This document shows positions 13,003-22,627 of a DNA stretch of 60,000 nt, piece after piece; position 1 is the first letter of the stretch; each line of letters begins with the position of its first letter. The position numbers and the translations under genes are program-made. Source of the stretch: Hydractinia symbiolongicarpus. Lineage: Eukaryota; Cnidaria; Hydrozoa; Anthoathecata; Hydractiniidae. The notes under the pieces were generated by a model, which was given only the letters and a program-made list of their open reading frames with translations, made no database searches and was not told the DNA's origin. The stretch covers positions 9,736,001 to 9,796,000 of the forward strand of contig NC_079882.1 of assembly GCF_029227915.1 (NCBI RefSeq), read 5' to 3'.

Positions 13003-13710
13003 GTGGCATTCCCCGAGTTCACCAAGTATTCCATCAAAATCCCAACTAATCTGCTGAATGACCCTGACCCCAAGCTAAGCGAGAGTATCCGGGTTTACGT
13101 GGTCCTGTTACTAGGATTGCAAGCAGGGGCCAAAGCATCCTTGATCAGATCTGCTGCTGATAACTACACAGCAAGGCAGATTCTATTGCAGACGTTTGAA
13201 GCTATGATCCAACGTCAGGAGAATGTAGGGCGTGACATCACTGAATTTCAAAAAGTGATTCAATATGCCCGAACTCCAGTCAATTTTGATGTTATGCCAA
13301 GCGTATACATGCTGCCCTCGGACATGAACCTGCGCATAGGCAAAATTGCAGGGTATAACACCAACATTCTCATAGCACCTGCCGATGTAAATGTTGGTGT
13401 CCAGGTTGATGTGAACAACAAGCTTATTCATACAGAGAGGGTTATCAAATCAACTCCAAGGCATACCACACCTCCTAAGCATATTACCAAAACACCTATA
13501 CATACTATATCCCATACTACACCTCCTATACCTCCAAAGCATACTACACCTCCCACATCTCCCAAGCATACTACAAAACATACCATACCACCTCCAGATC
13601 ATACTATACAGGTTACACCATATACACCCACAAAACATACCATACCACCTACGCCTCCTGATACTGCATTGACTGAACAACCCCAACAAAACCAGCACCA
13701 GACGGGGTAG
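13003..13710 (+). CDS. Polinton ORF, unknown, with His/Thr/Pro repeat tail
   Basis: Open frame of 235 codons whose first possible ATG is at 13003. The first ~145 residues look like a folded domain, starting MAFPEFTKYSIKIPTNLL and containing a mixed alpha/beta pattern. The last ~85 residues are low-complexity, made of imperfect repeats of the form H-T-T-P-P and K-H-T. No known motif is recognised. It lies at the left end of the element and points inward, where Polintons usually carry structural or host-interaction genes. The tail could be a stalk or glycosylated linker (inference only). It is uninterrupted, unlike the polymerase and integrase. A function is not assigned. Confidence 0.6.
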   Translation: MAFPEFTKYSIKIPTNLLNDPDPKLSESIRVYVVLLLGLQAGAKASLIRSAADNYTARQILLQTFEAMIQRQENVGRDITEFQKVIQYARTPVNFDVMPSVYMLPSDMNLRIGKIAGYNTNILIAPADVNVGVQVDVNNKLIHTERVIKSTPRHTTPPKHITKTPIHTISHTTPPIPPKHTTPPTSPKHTTKHTIPPPDHTIQVTPYTPTKHTIPPTPPDTALTEQPQQNQHQTG

Positions 13711-13801
13711 GACTCATCGTTGCTTACATATGGCTTAAAAAATAACCCTATTTCTTTCCAATGCATAGCACGACGAAGCCAGCGGCGGCTGCAATGGCCA
13801 T

Positions 13802-14310
13802 TTACAGATGCTTGGCCGCCCTCAGAAAGAAGGAGACAACCGTACCAATAACCCCGGGTAGTGCGGCACCTGCCTTGCCTGCCAGGTATTTGAGAAAGTT
13901 TCCAAGCCTTTCAAGTTGCTTCTCTACAAACCCTTTTCCACCACCTCCTGTAGCACTTCCTCCTGCACCACCTGCCGCGGCACTTCCTCCTGTAATGGAT
14001 AGTACAATGGTGGAAACCAGCAGCCCAATAGCGGAGACGATACTTGCTATAGTTATACCCTGCTCTCCGAATAGTATTTTAAGCTTCTCCAGCAAAGGCA
14101 TGTCATCTCCGGCGATTTTCATCAACTCGGCCTTGATATTTTCCAGATGCTTAAAAATCTCCTCCGAGAGTAGGCCCTGTCTGCCCAATACATCCTTCCT
14201 ATTTTTTTCAATAGACCAATTTCCTTCTCAAGTTTGTCAATTATCTTATCCCTTTGCATCCCAGCCTTCTGCTTTTTGAGTTCTTTCAACTTGGCCTCTT
14301 TTGTATCGAT
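13802..14310 (-). pseudogene. Polinton coiled-coil/membrane protein, frameshifted
   Basis: Minus-strand coding. The downstream part (14188-13802) reads as a charged helix, then a hydrophobic segment with GITIASIVSAIGLLVSTIVL, then a Gly/Ala-rich stretch, then an amphipathic helix and a second hydrophobic tail. The upstream part (about 14200-14310) reads as a Lys/Glu coiled coil in another frame (KLKELKKQKAGMQRDKIIDK), so one frameshift lies near 14190. The two hydrophobic segments suggest a virion membrane or fusion-type small protein, as seen among uncharacterised Polinton ORFs; this is inference. It directly follows a stop at 14311 that ends the next upstream small ORF in the same frame, so all may once have been one gene. 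Confidence 0.5.
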
Positions 14311-14460
14311 TTAGCTGTCATATTTGATAATATTGCCCTTGAAATTCATATCAATGACCTCGGTGGCATCATCGTCGATGCCAGCAAACAAAGTATCGAC
14401 AAAGCCCTCCACATCGCGCGCAAAATTTTGAATACCGTCTATTGTTTCCATCTGTATCAT
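14311..14460 (-). CDS. Polinton small acidic ORF (49 aa)
   Basis: Minus-strand ORF of 49 codons plus TAA. The product is acidic, with the segment FARDVEGFVDTLFAGIDDD. The start codon overlaps the stop of the preceding ORF in an ATGA arrangement at 14457-14460. The coiled-coil coding continues in the same frame after the stop, so this may be the N-terminal part of that protein broken by a nonsense change, and not a separate gene. No family is recognised. Confidence 0.4.
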   Translation of the reverse strand: MIQMETIDGIQNFARDVEGFVDTLFAGIDDDATEVIDMNFKGNIIKYDS

Positions 14461-14627
14461 CTCATCCCCTCCTCTTTACCCTTCTCTTCACCCCTATTCA
14501 ACACAAGAATATCAACCTCATTCGCGAGGTTCTGGGCCGTTGCCCTACTACCCCTGTTAGGTGTTTGATAGTCAGTAAAACCTAGGGCCTTGATACGCGT
14601 AGGACCTAGTGTGACAAGATTACTCAT
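14457..14627 (-). CDS. Polinton small ORF (56 aa), unknown
   Basis: Minus-strand ORF of 56 codons starting MSNLVTLGPTRIKALGF and ending in a short Glu/Lys/Gly-rich tail, with stop TGA overlapping the next ATG. It is uninterrupted and has no recognised domain. It is divergently arranged with the ORF starting at 14646, with only 18 bases between the two starts; a shared bidirectional promoter is possible but no promoter motif was identified. Confidence 0.4.
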   Translation of the reverse strand: MSNLVTLGPTRIKALGFTDYQTPNRGSRATAQNLANEVDILVLNRGEEKGKEEGMR

Positions 14628-14645
14628 GAAGGCCTGGCAAGTGCC

Positions 14646-15071
14646 ATGATGTCAAGGTATGCAAGATTAACACTACCCTACGAACGCATACTCCGTAGCA
14701 AGGTCGTCACCCTGAAAAAAGCAGGTACCAGCTACAACCTTCAAATTGACACTCCTGCGAAAAGTCTCAAGTGCATGTTGCTATTGTTCATAGATCCCGG
14801 TAAAGTGAAGGCCTATGCTGGGGTAAATGAGGTGTTCTATAATCTGAAGATCGAGAAAATTAGCGTGACGGTGGAGGGAGAGCCTAATGAGTTATACTCT
14901 CATGCCATGCTTCCAAAAGATCATCTCGAACAGGTCGTCACCATTTTCCGTGCCCACGACTCGAATGTCACCATCGGGCAATACTTCAACGAACGGTACG
15001 CGCTCTTCATCGACTTCAGAGCAAGCCCCGATGATAGCCTACATGGCTCCGGAAGCCCCTACAACGCCTAA
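14646..15071 (+). CDS. Polinton probable capsid fragment (jelly-roll type)
   Basis: Open frame of 141 codons. The sequence has the alternating beta-strand style of a jelly roll and includes KIEKISVTVEGEPNELY and, near the end, RYALFIDFRASPDDSLHGSG. Similar terminal blocks occur in structural proteins of cnidarian Polinton-like elements (from memory of the family, not checked). It is much shorter than a complete double-jelly-roll major capsid protein, so it is either a minor capsid protein or the remains of the major one. It has no internal stop. Confidence 0.5.
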   Translation: MMSRYARLTLPYERILRSKVVTLKKAGTSYNLQIDTPAKSLKCMLLLFIDPGKVKAYAGVNEVFYNLKIEKISVTVEGEPNELYSHAMLPKDHLEQVVTIFRAHDSNVTIGQYFNERYALFIDFRASPDDSLHGSGSPYNA

Positions 15072-15208
15072 GTGACGGGATAACGTTGCATATGACAAAA
15101 GGCTGATGGAACTGGGGATTTTAGGTGTTATTTGTACTTGCTTCAAGATGCTCAATTAATCATACTAGATTGTAGGTTTTACTCGGTGGAGTATTGAAAT
15201 AAAGAGAA

Positions 15209-15598
15209 ATGGCCACTATCGCTGTAATAGTAGCCGGTGCGGCGATAAATTCATTAGCGTTCAATTTTCTATTTAGCAAGCTCCCAGGACACTGTGAGGC
15301 GGAGACGAAACGTCTTGATGAGGCAATAGAGAGGTTCAATGCAGCCCAATCAAAGTGGACACGTGATCGACAAGATAAGCTTGATTGGTTTGCAAAGCAA
15401 AGGGAACTGCAACTAAAGGCCAGTAAAAGCCTTCGTGAACTCCATGACGACATGTACCAATACTACATTACTTCAAACAAAAAGGCCCCACAATTGAAAG
15501 ATTTTTACGTACCCTCGAAGCAACAACAGGATGGGGAATTGCCCTTCGTTGTTTGCTCCTTGCCTCTGCTGGGCTTCGCGGCTTACAAATTTTTGTAG
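15209..15598 (+). CDS. Polinton membrane-anchored coiled-coil ORF (129 aa)
   Basis: Open frame of 129 codons. Residues 1-22 form a hydrophobic, Ala/Val/Ile-rich segment; residues about 30-90 form a highly charged helix with heptad-like spacing around RLDEAIERFNAAQSKWTRDR; residues 112-129 form a second hydrophobic segment (FVVCSLPLLGFAAYKFL). This layout of two membrane segments flanking a helix recurs among uncharacterised Polinton ORFs of cnidarians (recollection, unverified). It lies immediately upstream of the integrase start on the same strand. The frame is intact. Function unknown; virion membrane component is an inference. Confidence 0.5.
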   Translation: MATIAVIVAGAAINSLAFNFLFSKLPGHCEAETKRLDEAIERFNAAQSKWTRDRQDKLDWFAKQRELQLKASKSLRELHDDMYQYYITSNKKAPQLKDFYVPSKQQQDGELPFVVCSLPLLGFAAYKFL

Positions 15599-15613
15599 GA
15601 ACGCGTTTTTAAC

Positions 15614-16400
15614 ATGTATAATAAAGACGTGTCAAAAGCATCACATAGTGTTACCGATGAGGAGGCTGAAAGGCTAAGCAATATCTACTACACCCCAGAA
15701 CATGTGTGGACCGGGCGCAAGGCCATCAAGTTGCTCGAGAAAAGCTAGTAACTCATTGGTTGTATCGTCAACTCTTATTTCTCCGGCATATCAAAGACCC
15801 TAAAAAGATCGATTACCCGCATTTCACCATTACAACACCCAATTAGATGTATCAGTTTGTTCTACTCTACATGCCCAACGATAGGGTATATGGCAATACA
15901 TACAAGTACATATTAACAGGCATTGATGTAGCCTCGAGATATAAGGTAGCTAGACCCCTACAGACGAAAAAAAACCTAACGAGGTTGCGGACATGATCAA
16001 AGATAGACCTTCCAGTGCAAAAATGGTTCGAATTCAAGTCATATGTAACGAAACTGCTAGAAGGGAAGGGTGTTGAGATCAAGCGGGGCACCACGAAATA
16101 CCACCATACATTTAGGGCCTTTGTAGAGTCGTACAACAAGGTCCTCGCCGAAAAACTGTTCAAACGTCAGGATGCGCAAGAGCTAGTCTCTGACGAGACT
16201 AGCTCCATTTGCGTCAAGCACCTGTACACTATCGTAAAAAGTCTAAACAACCGCAAGACTGCCATGATTGAAATGAAACCTAACGTTTAAACATAGGTTG
16301 ATCCTGGTTGTTAGATAAGGTCTCGATGGCTCCTGTGTTGAACATAACTCGCGACGACATCTCTCTATATACCAATGCTTACCCAGAGGATTTCACCGTG
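15614..16400 (+). pseudogene. Polinton rve-family integrase, broken
   Basis: Retroviral-type (rve, DDE) integrase of the Polinton kind, read in pieces. 15614-15748 encodes an intact N-terminal 44 residues ending in TAG. 15847 onward encodes the first part of the catalytic core with YILTGIDVASRYKVARPL, which carries the first catalytic Asp. 16015-16290 encodes the rest, with AFVESYNKVLAEKLFK holding the catalytic Glu. A further block near 16327-16395 resembles the C-terminal region. The site where the second Asp is expected (before WFEFKSYVTKLL) is altered, and sequence between the N-terminal and core parts is missing. At least two frame changes are needed to read through. The gene cannot make an active integrase. 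Confidence 0.8.
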
Positions 16401-16638
16401 GTCATTTTATGACTCCCGAGGAGTCAAAAAATTGTGTTTTGGTTGGGTGCAGGCTTCCTATTCTGTAATATATCTATTGCCTTTTGATATGTTCTCGCTC
16501 GTCAACATGGATTGCGTGTTGGAATAGTGAAGCCTTTTCGCCACCTCGGCAAGCGATGGGGCATCCCCATTTTCTCTATATTTAATCGGGATTTTATGAT
16601 CAATGTGTCACTCCCCATGGTTGTCCCAGGTCATACCA

Positions 16639-19427
16639 TCAGAAAAACTGAGCTTCAATATGGACCTGCAGCGTAGCGATATCGCCAACAAGAAACTCCC
16701 AGGAGCTGAGCTCCTTGTTTTCCTTCAAGGCGCAGCGGGTTTGGCTTCTTACAGCATTGGCAAGATGTCTATTGTCCCCAACAAGCTTCTCGATCCGCTT
16801 TTTGGTGAATATCTCGATGTTCGATACCCATTTGAAGCCATCCGTTGGCAGATCTTGACGCATCGCCCAGCCGTACAGGTTGTTGGCATCGAGGTACTGC
16901 AGGTTGGATGATTCAACCTCTGGATCGTACTGGTCTCCCATGTACTTGTTATTAGCCCTGGCATACCGGTGCACAGCCTGGGTTATACCTTCCCGGATAC
17001 CTTTTTCAAACATCAGGAGCATGTCAGGGTCTGTGAGGAGCTCTAACCTAATACCTGTATACTTGAGTGCTGCCTTCCAGGCGAGACCGGGTGCACTGTA
17101 AAAGTGTGCAGGATCAAGCTTGTAGTTCGTCAAGCACACGTCTCGAAACGTTTCGAAAATGTCGGCTAATAGCAGTACGTCCGTGGTCAAGTAGATGTCG
17201 TGATAATCGCCCATGGTAACTACATCACCTTCCGGGGTAATACAATTCCATACCTTTTTAGCATAGGTATAGTCATTGTTGCTGATCCCCTTCATATTCA
17301 GCTTGCTGTAGAAGGCCTCCTTTGTAGGTACTCCAACTCTTCGAATCTCTGCCATCCATCCATTTACTCGTACGGATACACACCCTTTTTGCGCATGAGT
17401 TGAAGCGTGTCATCCTTATTGAAAAATCAGCGGAGATTTTTACACTGTTCATCGTTGATGTTGCTTTCCAATTTGTCTAACGAAGATGGCATGAATCGAC
17501 AGCTGTCGATATTCGATATTCTCCGCTATGCAACCAATGTTCTGCGTGTCGTACTTCTCGCCCAATTCTCGAATGAACAGGTGTGCGTCGTACCCTAAAA
17601 GATTATATGTGGTATGTGACCTGGTATCTTGTATTTAAGGTTACAGCTGTTATGGACCGCACCTCTATACAGCCCTGTATAGTGACAATGGTCCCTGGCA
17701 TTTCGATGCCTCGTCATGTTTTCTTTTCAGGACCTCTGTTAGAGGCATCATGGGTTGCAGCGGGTAGGTATTGTAGAGTTTTTTCACTTCATCCTCTATG
17801 TGGTTTCCGAAGTGGGATACACAGTCCTTGCTCCTGTATACTGTTAGGGGATCTGGTACACTTCCATAGGCAAAGGTACTATAGGTACACCAGCCAGACG
17901 TACATGCTTACTCAGCTTTTTAGTCTTTTTGTCTCTCGCATCCTTTACCGGGATGAGTAGACTCTCGAAGTCTGCATAGATAGCAAAGGGTACTTTAAAT
18001 TGCTGTTGGCCATCCCTATAGTATAACCATTTTTCAGCCTCTGTTGGCATCGTGATTTTAACTGCCCTGTGGTCCTTGCAGTAGCCATAGTGCTTGTCCC
18101 TCGATTCAACCGTGGTGAAGCCCTGTAGGCAGTTCAGGCAAAAATGCATCGATTTTGTGTTCTTTGATGTCTCACTACCTAAGAGTCGCGATAGAGATTT
18201 GACGGCTGTGTAATGGGTCTTTTTATCATCCGTGATAAGCAATAGAGTCACCACCTTGGTACGTCCGTTGTGCACCGATCGACGTAGGATGTTGATATTA
18301 TTTCCCGTTATATACAGGACGTTTAACGCAATGTCCAGGACGTTTACCGCAATGTCCTTGTTATTCTCTTCGAATTTGTAGATCCTTTTGATACTTGTAG
18401 GGAAATCTATACCCTCCCAATTGTAGAGGTTTACGTATCTCATCTGAGATATTCGATTCGGGTTCCTCCCAATTTCTTCATGATGTAATGATTCTATGAT
18501 ACTCCACTTGAAACACTCCTCGTCTTCATTCACCGGGTTAATGACGGCCTTTTTAGAGGTTATCCATTTCGGTAGCTCTATATACGATGAGCCCCTTGTT
18601 AGCCTTAAATTGTGAAAGTCTACGTCAAGGTATAGGATTCGACTAATCGTAAAGCCACTCTGGGGTAGCGCAGGATGCTCCACATGTGTTTTGATTTGAG
18701 CAAACATCCTATGCAGCATGTCGTCTACGTCGCTACCCTGGTAAATTGACGTCATGTTACTATTTAAGACCTTCTTCACCTCAATATACTCATCGTTAGC
18801 CCCCTCCGAGCTCGTCCTCTTATTCCACATGATCCAGAGGGACAACTGTATCTTTGCTGATCCCATATCTTCTACCTGCTCCTCAACCAAAGTTTTCACG
18901 TTTGGTCGCACAATCCCTATATACCCGTCGACGTCGGCTCCTCTTATACATGGAATGCGGAAACTTCGGAAGGTCCTGTGGAGAGCATTCTTATGTTCCT
19001 GAGGTGTATAGTCTTACCCCGGTTGTTCATATAGATTTTCGATATCTTCCATATTCCAGTCTTCCTTGGCCTCCTGTTCGACTTCGTCATGAAGCGTAGG
19101 TCTTGTGCTGGCCCTGTTATAGAGATTCATAATATTACGTTTAAAGGCTGCGTAAGTTCTCTTAACCCCCTCCTTTATAGGCTTGGGGACAGCATCAACT
19201 GGCCAGTTGTACCATCCAACGATTTTTTGACATTTCCTGTCTCTCAAAAATGTCCATGGCCTCTGGTGTTGGTACGTGACCGGCTTTTGTTGTCCAGCCC
19301 TTCTGACCGGTCTCTGTGGTACGTCCCCCAATAAAGAAATCAATTCAGCCTTGCGTAGCTTGTAATACCCGGTTAAATCATGACCTTTTGCAATATCCCG
19401 TAATTGTTTCACAGTGCGTGTGTTCAT
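16639..19427 (-). pseudogene. Polinton protein-primed family B DNA polymerase, broken and truncated
   Basis: Replicative polymerase of the element, read leftward from near the right terminal repeat. 19427-19014 encodes a SAP/Rho-N-like N-terminus (TVKQLRDIAKG...). 18911-17844 encodes a C2H2-like finger (C-x2-C...H-x3-C in FCLNCLQGFTTVESRDKHYG) and the exonuclease motif YADFESLL. 17355-16639 encodes a YHDIYLTTDVLLLADIFE segment and polymerase motif A, YLDANNLYGWAM. The part between 17844 and 17355 is out of frame, with several stops. Coding stops before motifs B and C, so the second catalytic carboxylate pair (usually DTD) is absent and the thumb is missing. At least two breaks separate the N-terminal, exonuclease and polymerase parts. 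It is a relic incapable of replication. Confidence 0.85.
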
Positions 19428-19574
19428 TTCTTTATTGTATAAAGTTTTTTGAGGATTTCATTCTGCTCGACTAACACAGTTATTCACATCTTGACTGCGC
19501 ATGCGTTGATTATCACTAGGGAATTCCCCTTTTGACTCATTTTTGAATGATTTGATATGCGCGTAGACTAATAT

Positions 19575-19800
19575 GGAATTGTGCTAGAAATTTTTGACTC
19601 ATTTTTGTATGATTTTTGATGACGTCACTGCAATGCATTGACTATTAGGGACTTTACATGACTAGCACTGATTATTAGGGAATAACCCTTGATAGGCACT
19701 GCATGGTCTTGTATGGTACTGGATCAACAGGGATTTGTTGTGGTTGATTGTGGCGTGCGCGTATGCGCGACTGTGCTAGAACATACATTTCCCTATCTCT
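19575..19800. repeat. Polinton right terminal inverted repeat
   Basis: Inverted partner of 12441-12666, ending CCCTATCTCT at 19791-19800. Just inside it (about 19530-19552) a second partial copy of the inner repeat motif TTTTGACTCATTTTTG occurs in direct orientation, indicating a small local duplication. Confidence 0.9.
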
Positions 19801-20260
19801 TGAACTAAATTGGTTAGTAAACAAATTTTGTGTTATGTTTTGTTTTATCTTGTACATGAAAAGTAAAACTTGATGCATATTTAATTGATAAATGTTCAAA
19901 GCCCCAATTTGAAGAAATAAGTGTTGTGTTGGTGCATATCTGCATATCTTATTGTTTCTTTTCTCTTTATGTTTACGTTATTAATTTTAAGAGATGGTAG
20001 TTTGAGTGAAATATTATCAGTTTTGTAACGGTTATAGAATAACACATATTTAGTTTTACTTATATTAAGTGAGAGTTTATTTGTTTTAAACCATTCGTAT
20101 ATATGTGCAAGTTCTTGGTTAGCTGTTTTTAATAAATCGACAATGTTAGTATGGATGTAAAAAAGATTAATATCGCGTCAGCAAATAGAATAAATCTCAA
20201 CATTTTAGAAGAATTGTGTAAGTCGTTTATGTAGATCAAAAATTACGGGGATGAAACGCG
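19801..20260 (-). pseudogene. Non-LTR retrotransposon reverse transcriptase, 5' piece (right of Polinton)
   Basis: On the minus strand this encodes a decayed reverse transcriptase. Recognisable are a PVIF-type block, a damaged F/Y-A-D-D box (the stretch near 20175-20195), then ANQELAHIYEWFKTNKLSLN and a SKTKYVLFYNR block, in the order seen in CR1/Jockey-type elements. Close to the Polinton border it encodes LLFMYKIKQNITQNLF, which normally precedes the TRF motif that is found on the other side of the Polinton. This is an old, dead copy. Confidence 0.7.
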
Positions 20261-22063
20261 TTTCTTGTACGCTTTTCTCGTACGCGTTTCATTTTCATCG
20301 AGGTTCGGAGAAAGGGAATTTTTTTACAGCATTTCTTTTGTCTAGGGACGATAAAAGTCTTTAAGGCGTCTTTGTGTTTACTGCGTAGTTTGAACAGAGC
20401 CGCTTGAACTTGAGTATTTTTGCCTTGGTTGATCGTTGCTTATATAGAAATACTTTAATAAACTGTACAATTTCCTCTTCCATCCATCTCCCACAGGAAC
20501 TCTTTCCATCTGAGATTTTCTCCGGGGGATGAGGCATTCTCGACCCCAGAGCTCTTCAATGGAGATGAGGTTAATATCTTCCACGCCAGTTCTTTGCACC
20601 GCTTAACATTTTTGTTTTCTGTCACACTTTTATTTTTTGAATTGATTTTGGTCTCAAACGAGTACTTAGCACTTTACACGCTCAGATAATTCGTCCCAGG
20701 ACGTCTAAATATAGAAAGCCTAACAGGTCCTGGAGACAAGGTTGAAGGAGGAGTTAAAAAAAAGCGCGCCCCGGGCGTTAGCTACACATGGCGGAAAAGC
20801 CAAATTTACATTGAGTGATCCAATATTCTCTACTCTAACATATGATTCCTTTCCTTTACCTGCCCTTTTTCTTCCTTCTGCTCCCTTCCCCGAATGTCAT
20901 ACTGGCTAGCCTATGATCTTGGATATAGAAATATATATTTTCATCAAAGTCCATTTTTCTAGAAAACTTGTTTTATTAAAGTAGCTATATATCAAAATAA
21001 AGTGTTGTGGGAACGGAAACAGGTCCTTATGTTTGCAAGGGAAAAAGTTGAAGGTTATATACGATTATATATACTCCATGGGAATACCATGCCAAATTTG
21101 GAGAAAACTTATCTGGCCAAGTAGCTAAAATGCAATCTCGTCCCCTGAGGTTCTTTTCACTTTGTCATATGCATGCTGCCATGCTGTCACAGAAAATGAA
21201 AAGGAGGCATTGGTAGTAAAGAGATATTACAAAATGCATTAGTTTTCAGAGAGTAAAAACAGCAAATACTCAAGTTTCTACAGGTGATTTGTTTGTTTAC
21301 TTTTAAAATATTTACATCATTGCTGAATAGCTAGCTAGCTAGCTGTCTAGTCTATAAAATAAACTCATCATTTTTCCCTTTTTGATAAAATTATCAAGGT
21401 TACAAAAACAGGACAGACATCATCAACGTGCGCGAGCACATAAGAGAGACAGGTATCCTGTCTACCTGTCTACACTTTGTTTTGTTATAAGAACACAAAA
21501 ATTGGGAATAGCCTTCCAATGTTCTTAATTTTTATATATCATAGCCTAAAGCTGTTCTTACAGTTTTTTTTAACCTTTTTTTATATCAATAAAATATAAA
21601 CTTAGGCAGCGTTTACATGAGCTCGGTAGTGAAATTTACCCGTGGTGAGTTTTCAAACCCGGCTGAAATCAACATCAGCTTACATGACAAAAAATGAAAT
21701 TCACCCATAGTGAGTTCACTTGGTGCACATTTAAAGATGACAGCCGCAAATCACGATATTCAATAAAAGAATTGTACCGAATGTACTTGTCCAATCGCTT
21801 TGAAGCCTTTATAATGTTCTTAACATGTTCTTAATTTTTGGGGTTTTGAAGCCTTTCGTTCCTATAAACTTTGTTCTTATAAAAAAAAAAACGTGTCTGG
21901 TATATGGTCTGTATGGTATATTACACTATAAGATATCTTAATTTTTATTTTACTTTTTACATGTATATATATTAATGACCTTCCAATCTCATCTAGACTA
22001 AATTTAAATCCCTCTGCATTAAGTGTGTCCTTGTTAACTCTTTCAATCTACCTCTAGACTTAT
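20261..22063. other. Intergenic, no gene seen
   Basis: AT-rich sequence with short ORFs only. Notable are a small inverted repeat around 20249-20293 built on GAAACGCG/CGCGTTTC, a TAGC tetranucleotide run near 21331-21345, and a stretch at 21604-21740 in which a CGTTTACATGAG-like start is followed by two related GTGAGTT-containing segments, possibly a MITE end. No coding chain or RNA gene is supported. Confidence 0.4.
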
Positions 22064-22418
22064 GGCGCCGTAGATTAGTGGTTATAGCTCTCGTACTCTG
22101 TGTGGGAGACCGGGGTTTGATTCCTCTTGACGGCGATTCATCATGGGCGAGTGAATGTTACCGTACCCCTGGGTTAACCCAAGCCATGTGAGGGAAATTG
22201 GGAAAATGGCACACTGTGTGGGCCATTGGATGTTGCCGGGAGTTGTCTAGTAGAGCGAGGCCTCTAATTTGGTCTGCATAGCTCAAAATGAGCATTAAAT
22301 ACTCTAGGACTCTCCATCTAAGCCATGGCCTCTCCTGGAAATAATAGACAGGGTATATCCCTCGATATTTGTGAGACTAGCCATGTAAAATATGCACATC
22401 TATCTATCTATTTATCAC
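22064..22418 (+). mobile_element. tRNA-derived SINE
   Basis: The head (22064-22136) is tRNA-like. An RNA polymerase III box A resembling TAGATTAGTGG lies at 22071-22081 and a near-perfect box B, GGTTTGATTCC, at 22114-22124. The two ends GGCGCCG and CGGCG can pair like an acceptor stem. The body continues about 280 bases with no ORF, and the element ends in a short ATCT repeat, the usual SINE tail. It is about 210 bp upstream of the ACAD8 start codon. No clear target duplication was found. Family unknown. Confidence 0.8.
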
Positions 22419-22627
22419 CAGGGACTATTAAGTCTTTACACTTTTTAATGACACACTAAACAGATCGTTGTTTATAGGCATAATTTTTTAAAAATATTCC
22501 TATTCATCAAAATTTATACATCATTAAAACAATGAAAATGTGACACTTACAAAAGTGTAGCTATACATTACAATTTTGCGAATAGTGCCTTTATTTATGC
22601 ATAACTGTATACAAGTGAAACAACTTA

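Larger units (their letters stand above)
12441..19800. mobile_element. Polinton/Maverick element, decayed, 7.4 kb
   Basis: Self-synthesising DNA transposon of the Polinton (Maverick) class. It is bounded by terminal inverted repeats that start with AG and by a TTGAAC duplication. It carries protein-primed family B DNA polymerase, rve integrase and virus-like structural ORFs, which is the diagnostic Polinton set. Full elements are usually 15-20 kb (family knowledge), so this copy has lost roughly half its content: no FtsK/HerA-type packaging ATPase, no cysteine protease and no complete double-jelly-roll capsid gene were found. The polymerase and integrase are interrupted. Base composition is visibly richer in G+C than the host DNA on either side. 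Gene directions are mixed: polymerase reads from the right end inward, integrase from the middle rightward. It sits inside an older non-LTR retrotransposon. Confidence 0.9.

Noticed and set aside
13450-14279. Long open frames opposite the Polinton ORFs
   Set aside because: They mirror the low-complexity His/Thr/Pro and Gly/Ala coding on the other strand and have no independent features.
12441-19800. Calling the element an integrated virus with a full gene set
   Set aside because: Packaging ATPase, protease and complete capsid genes are absent and the polymerase and integrase are broken, so transposon relic is the supportable call.
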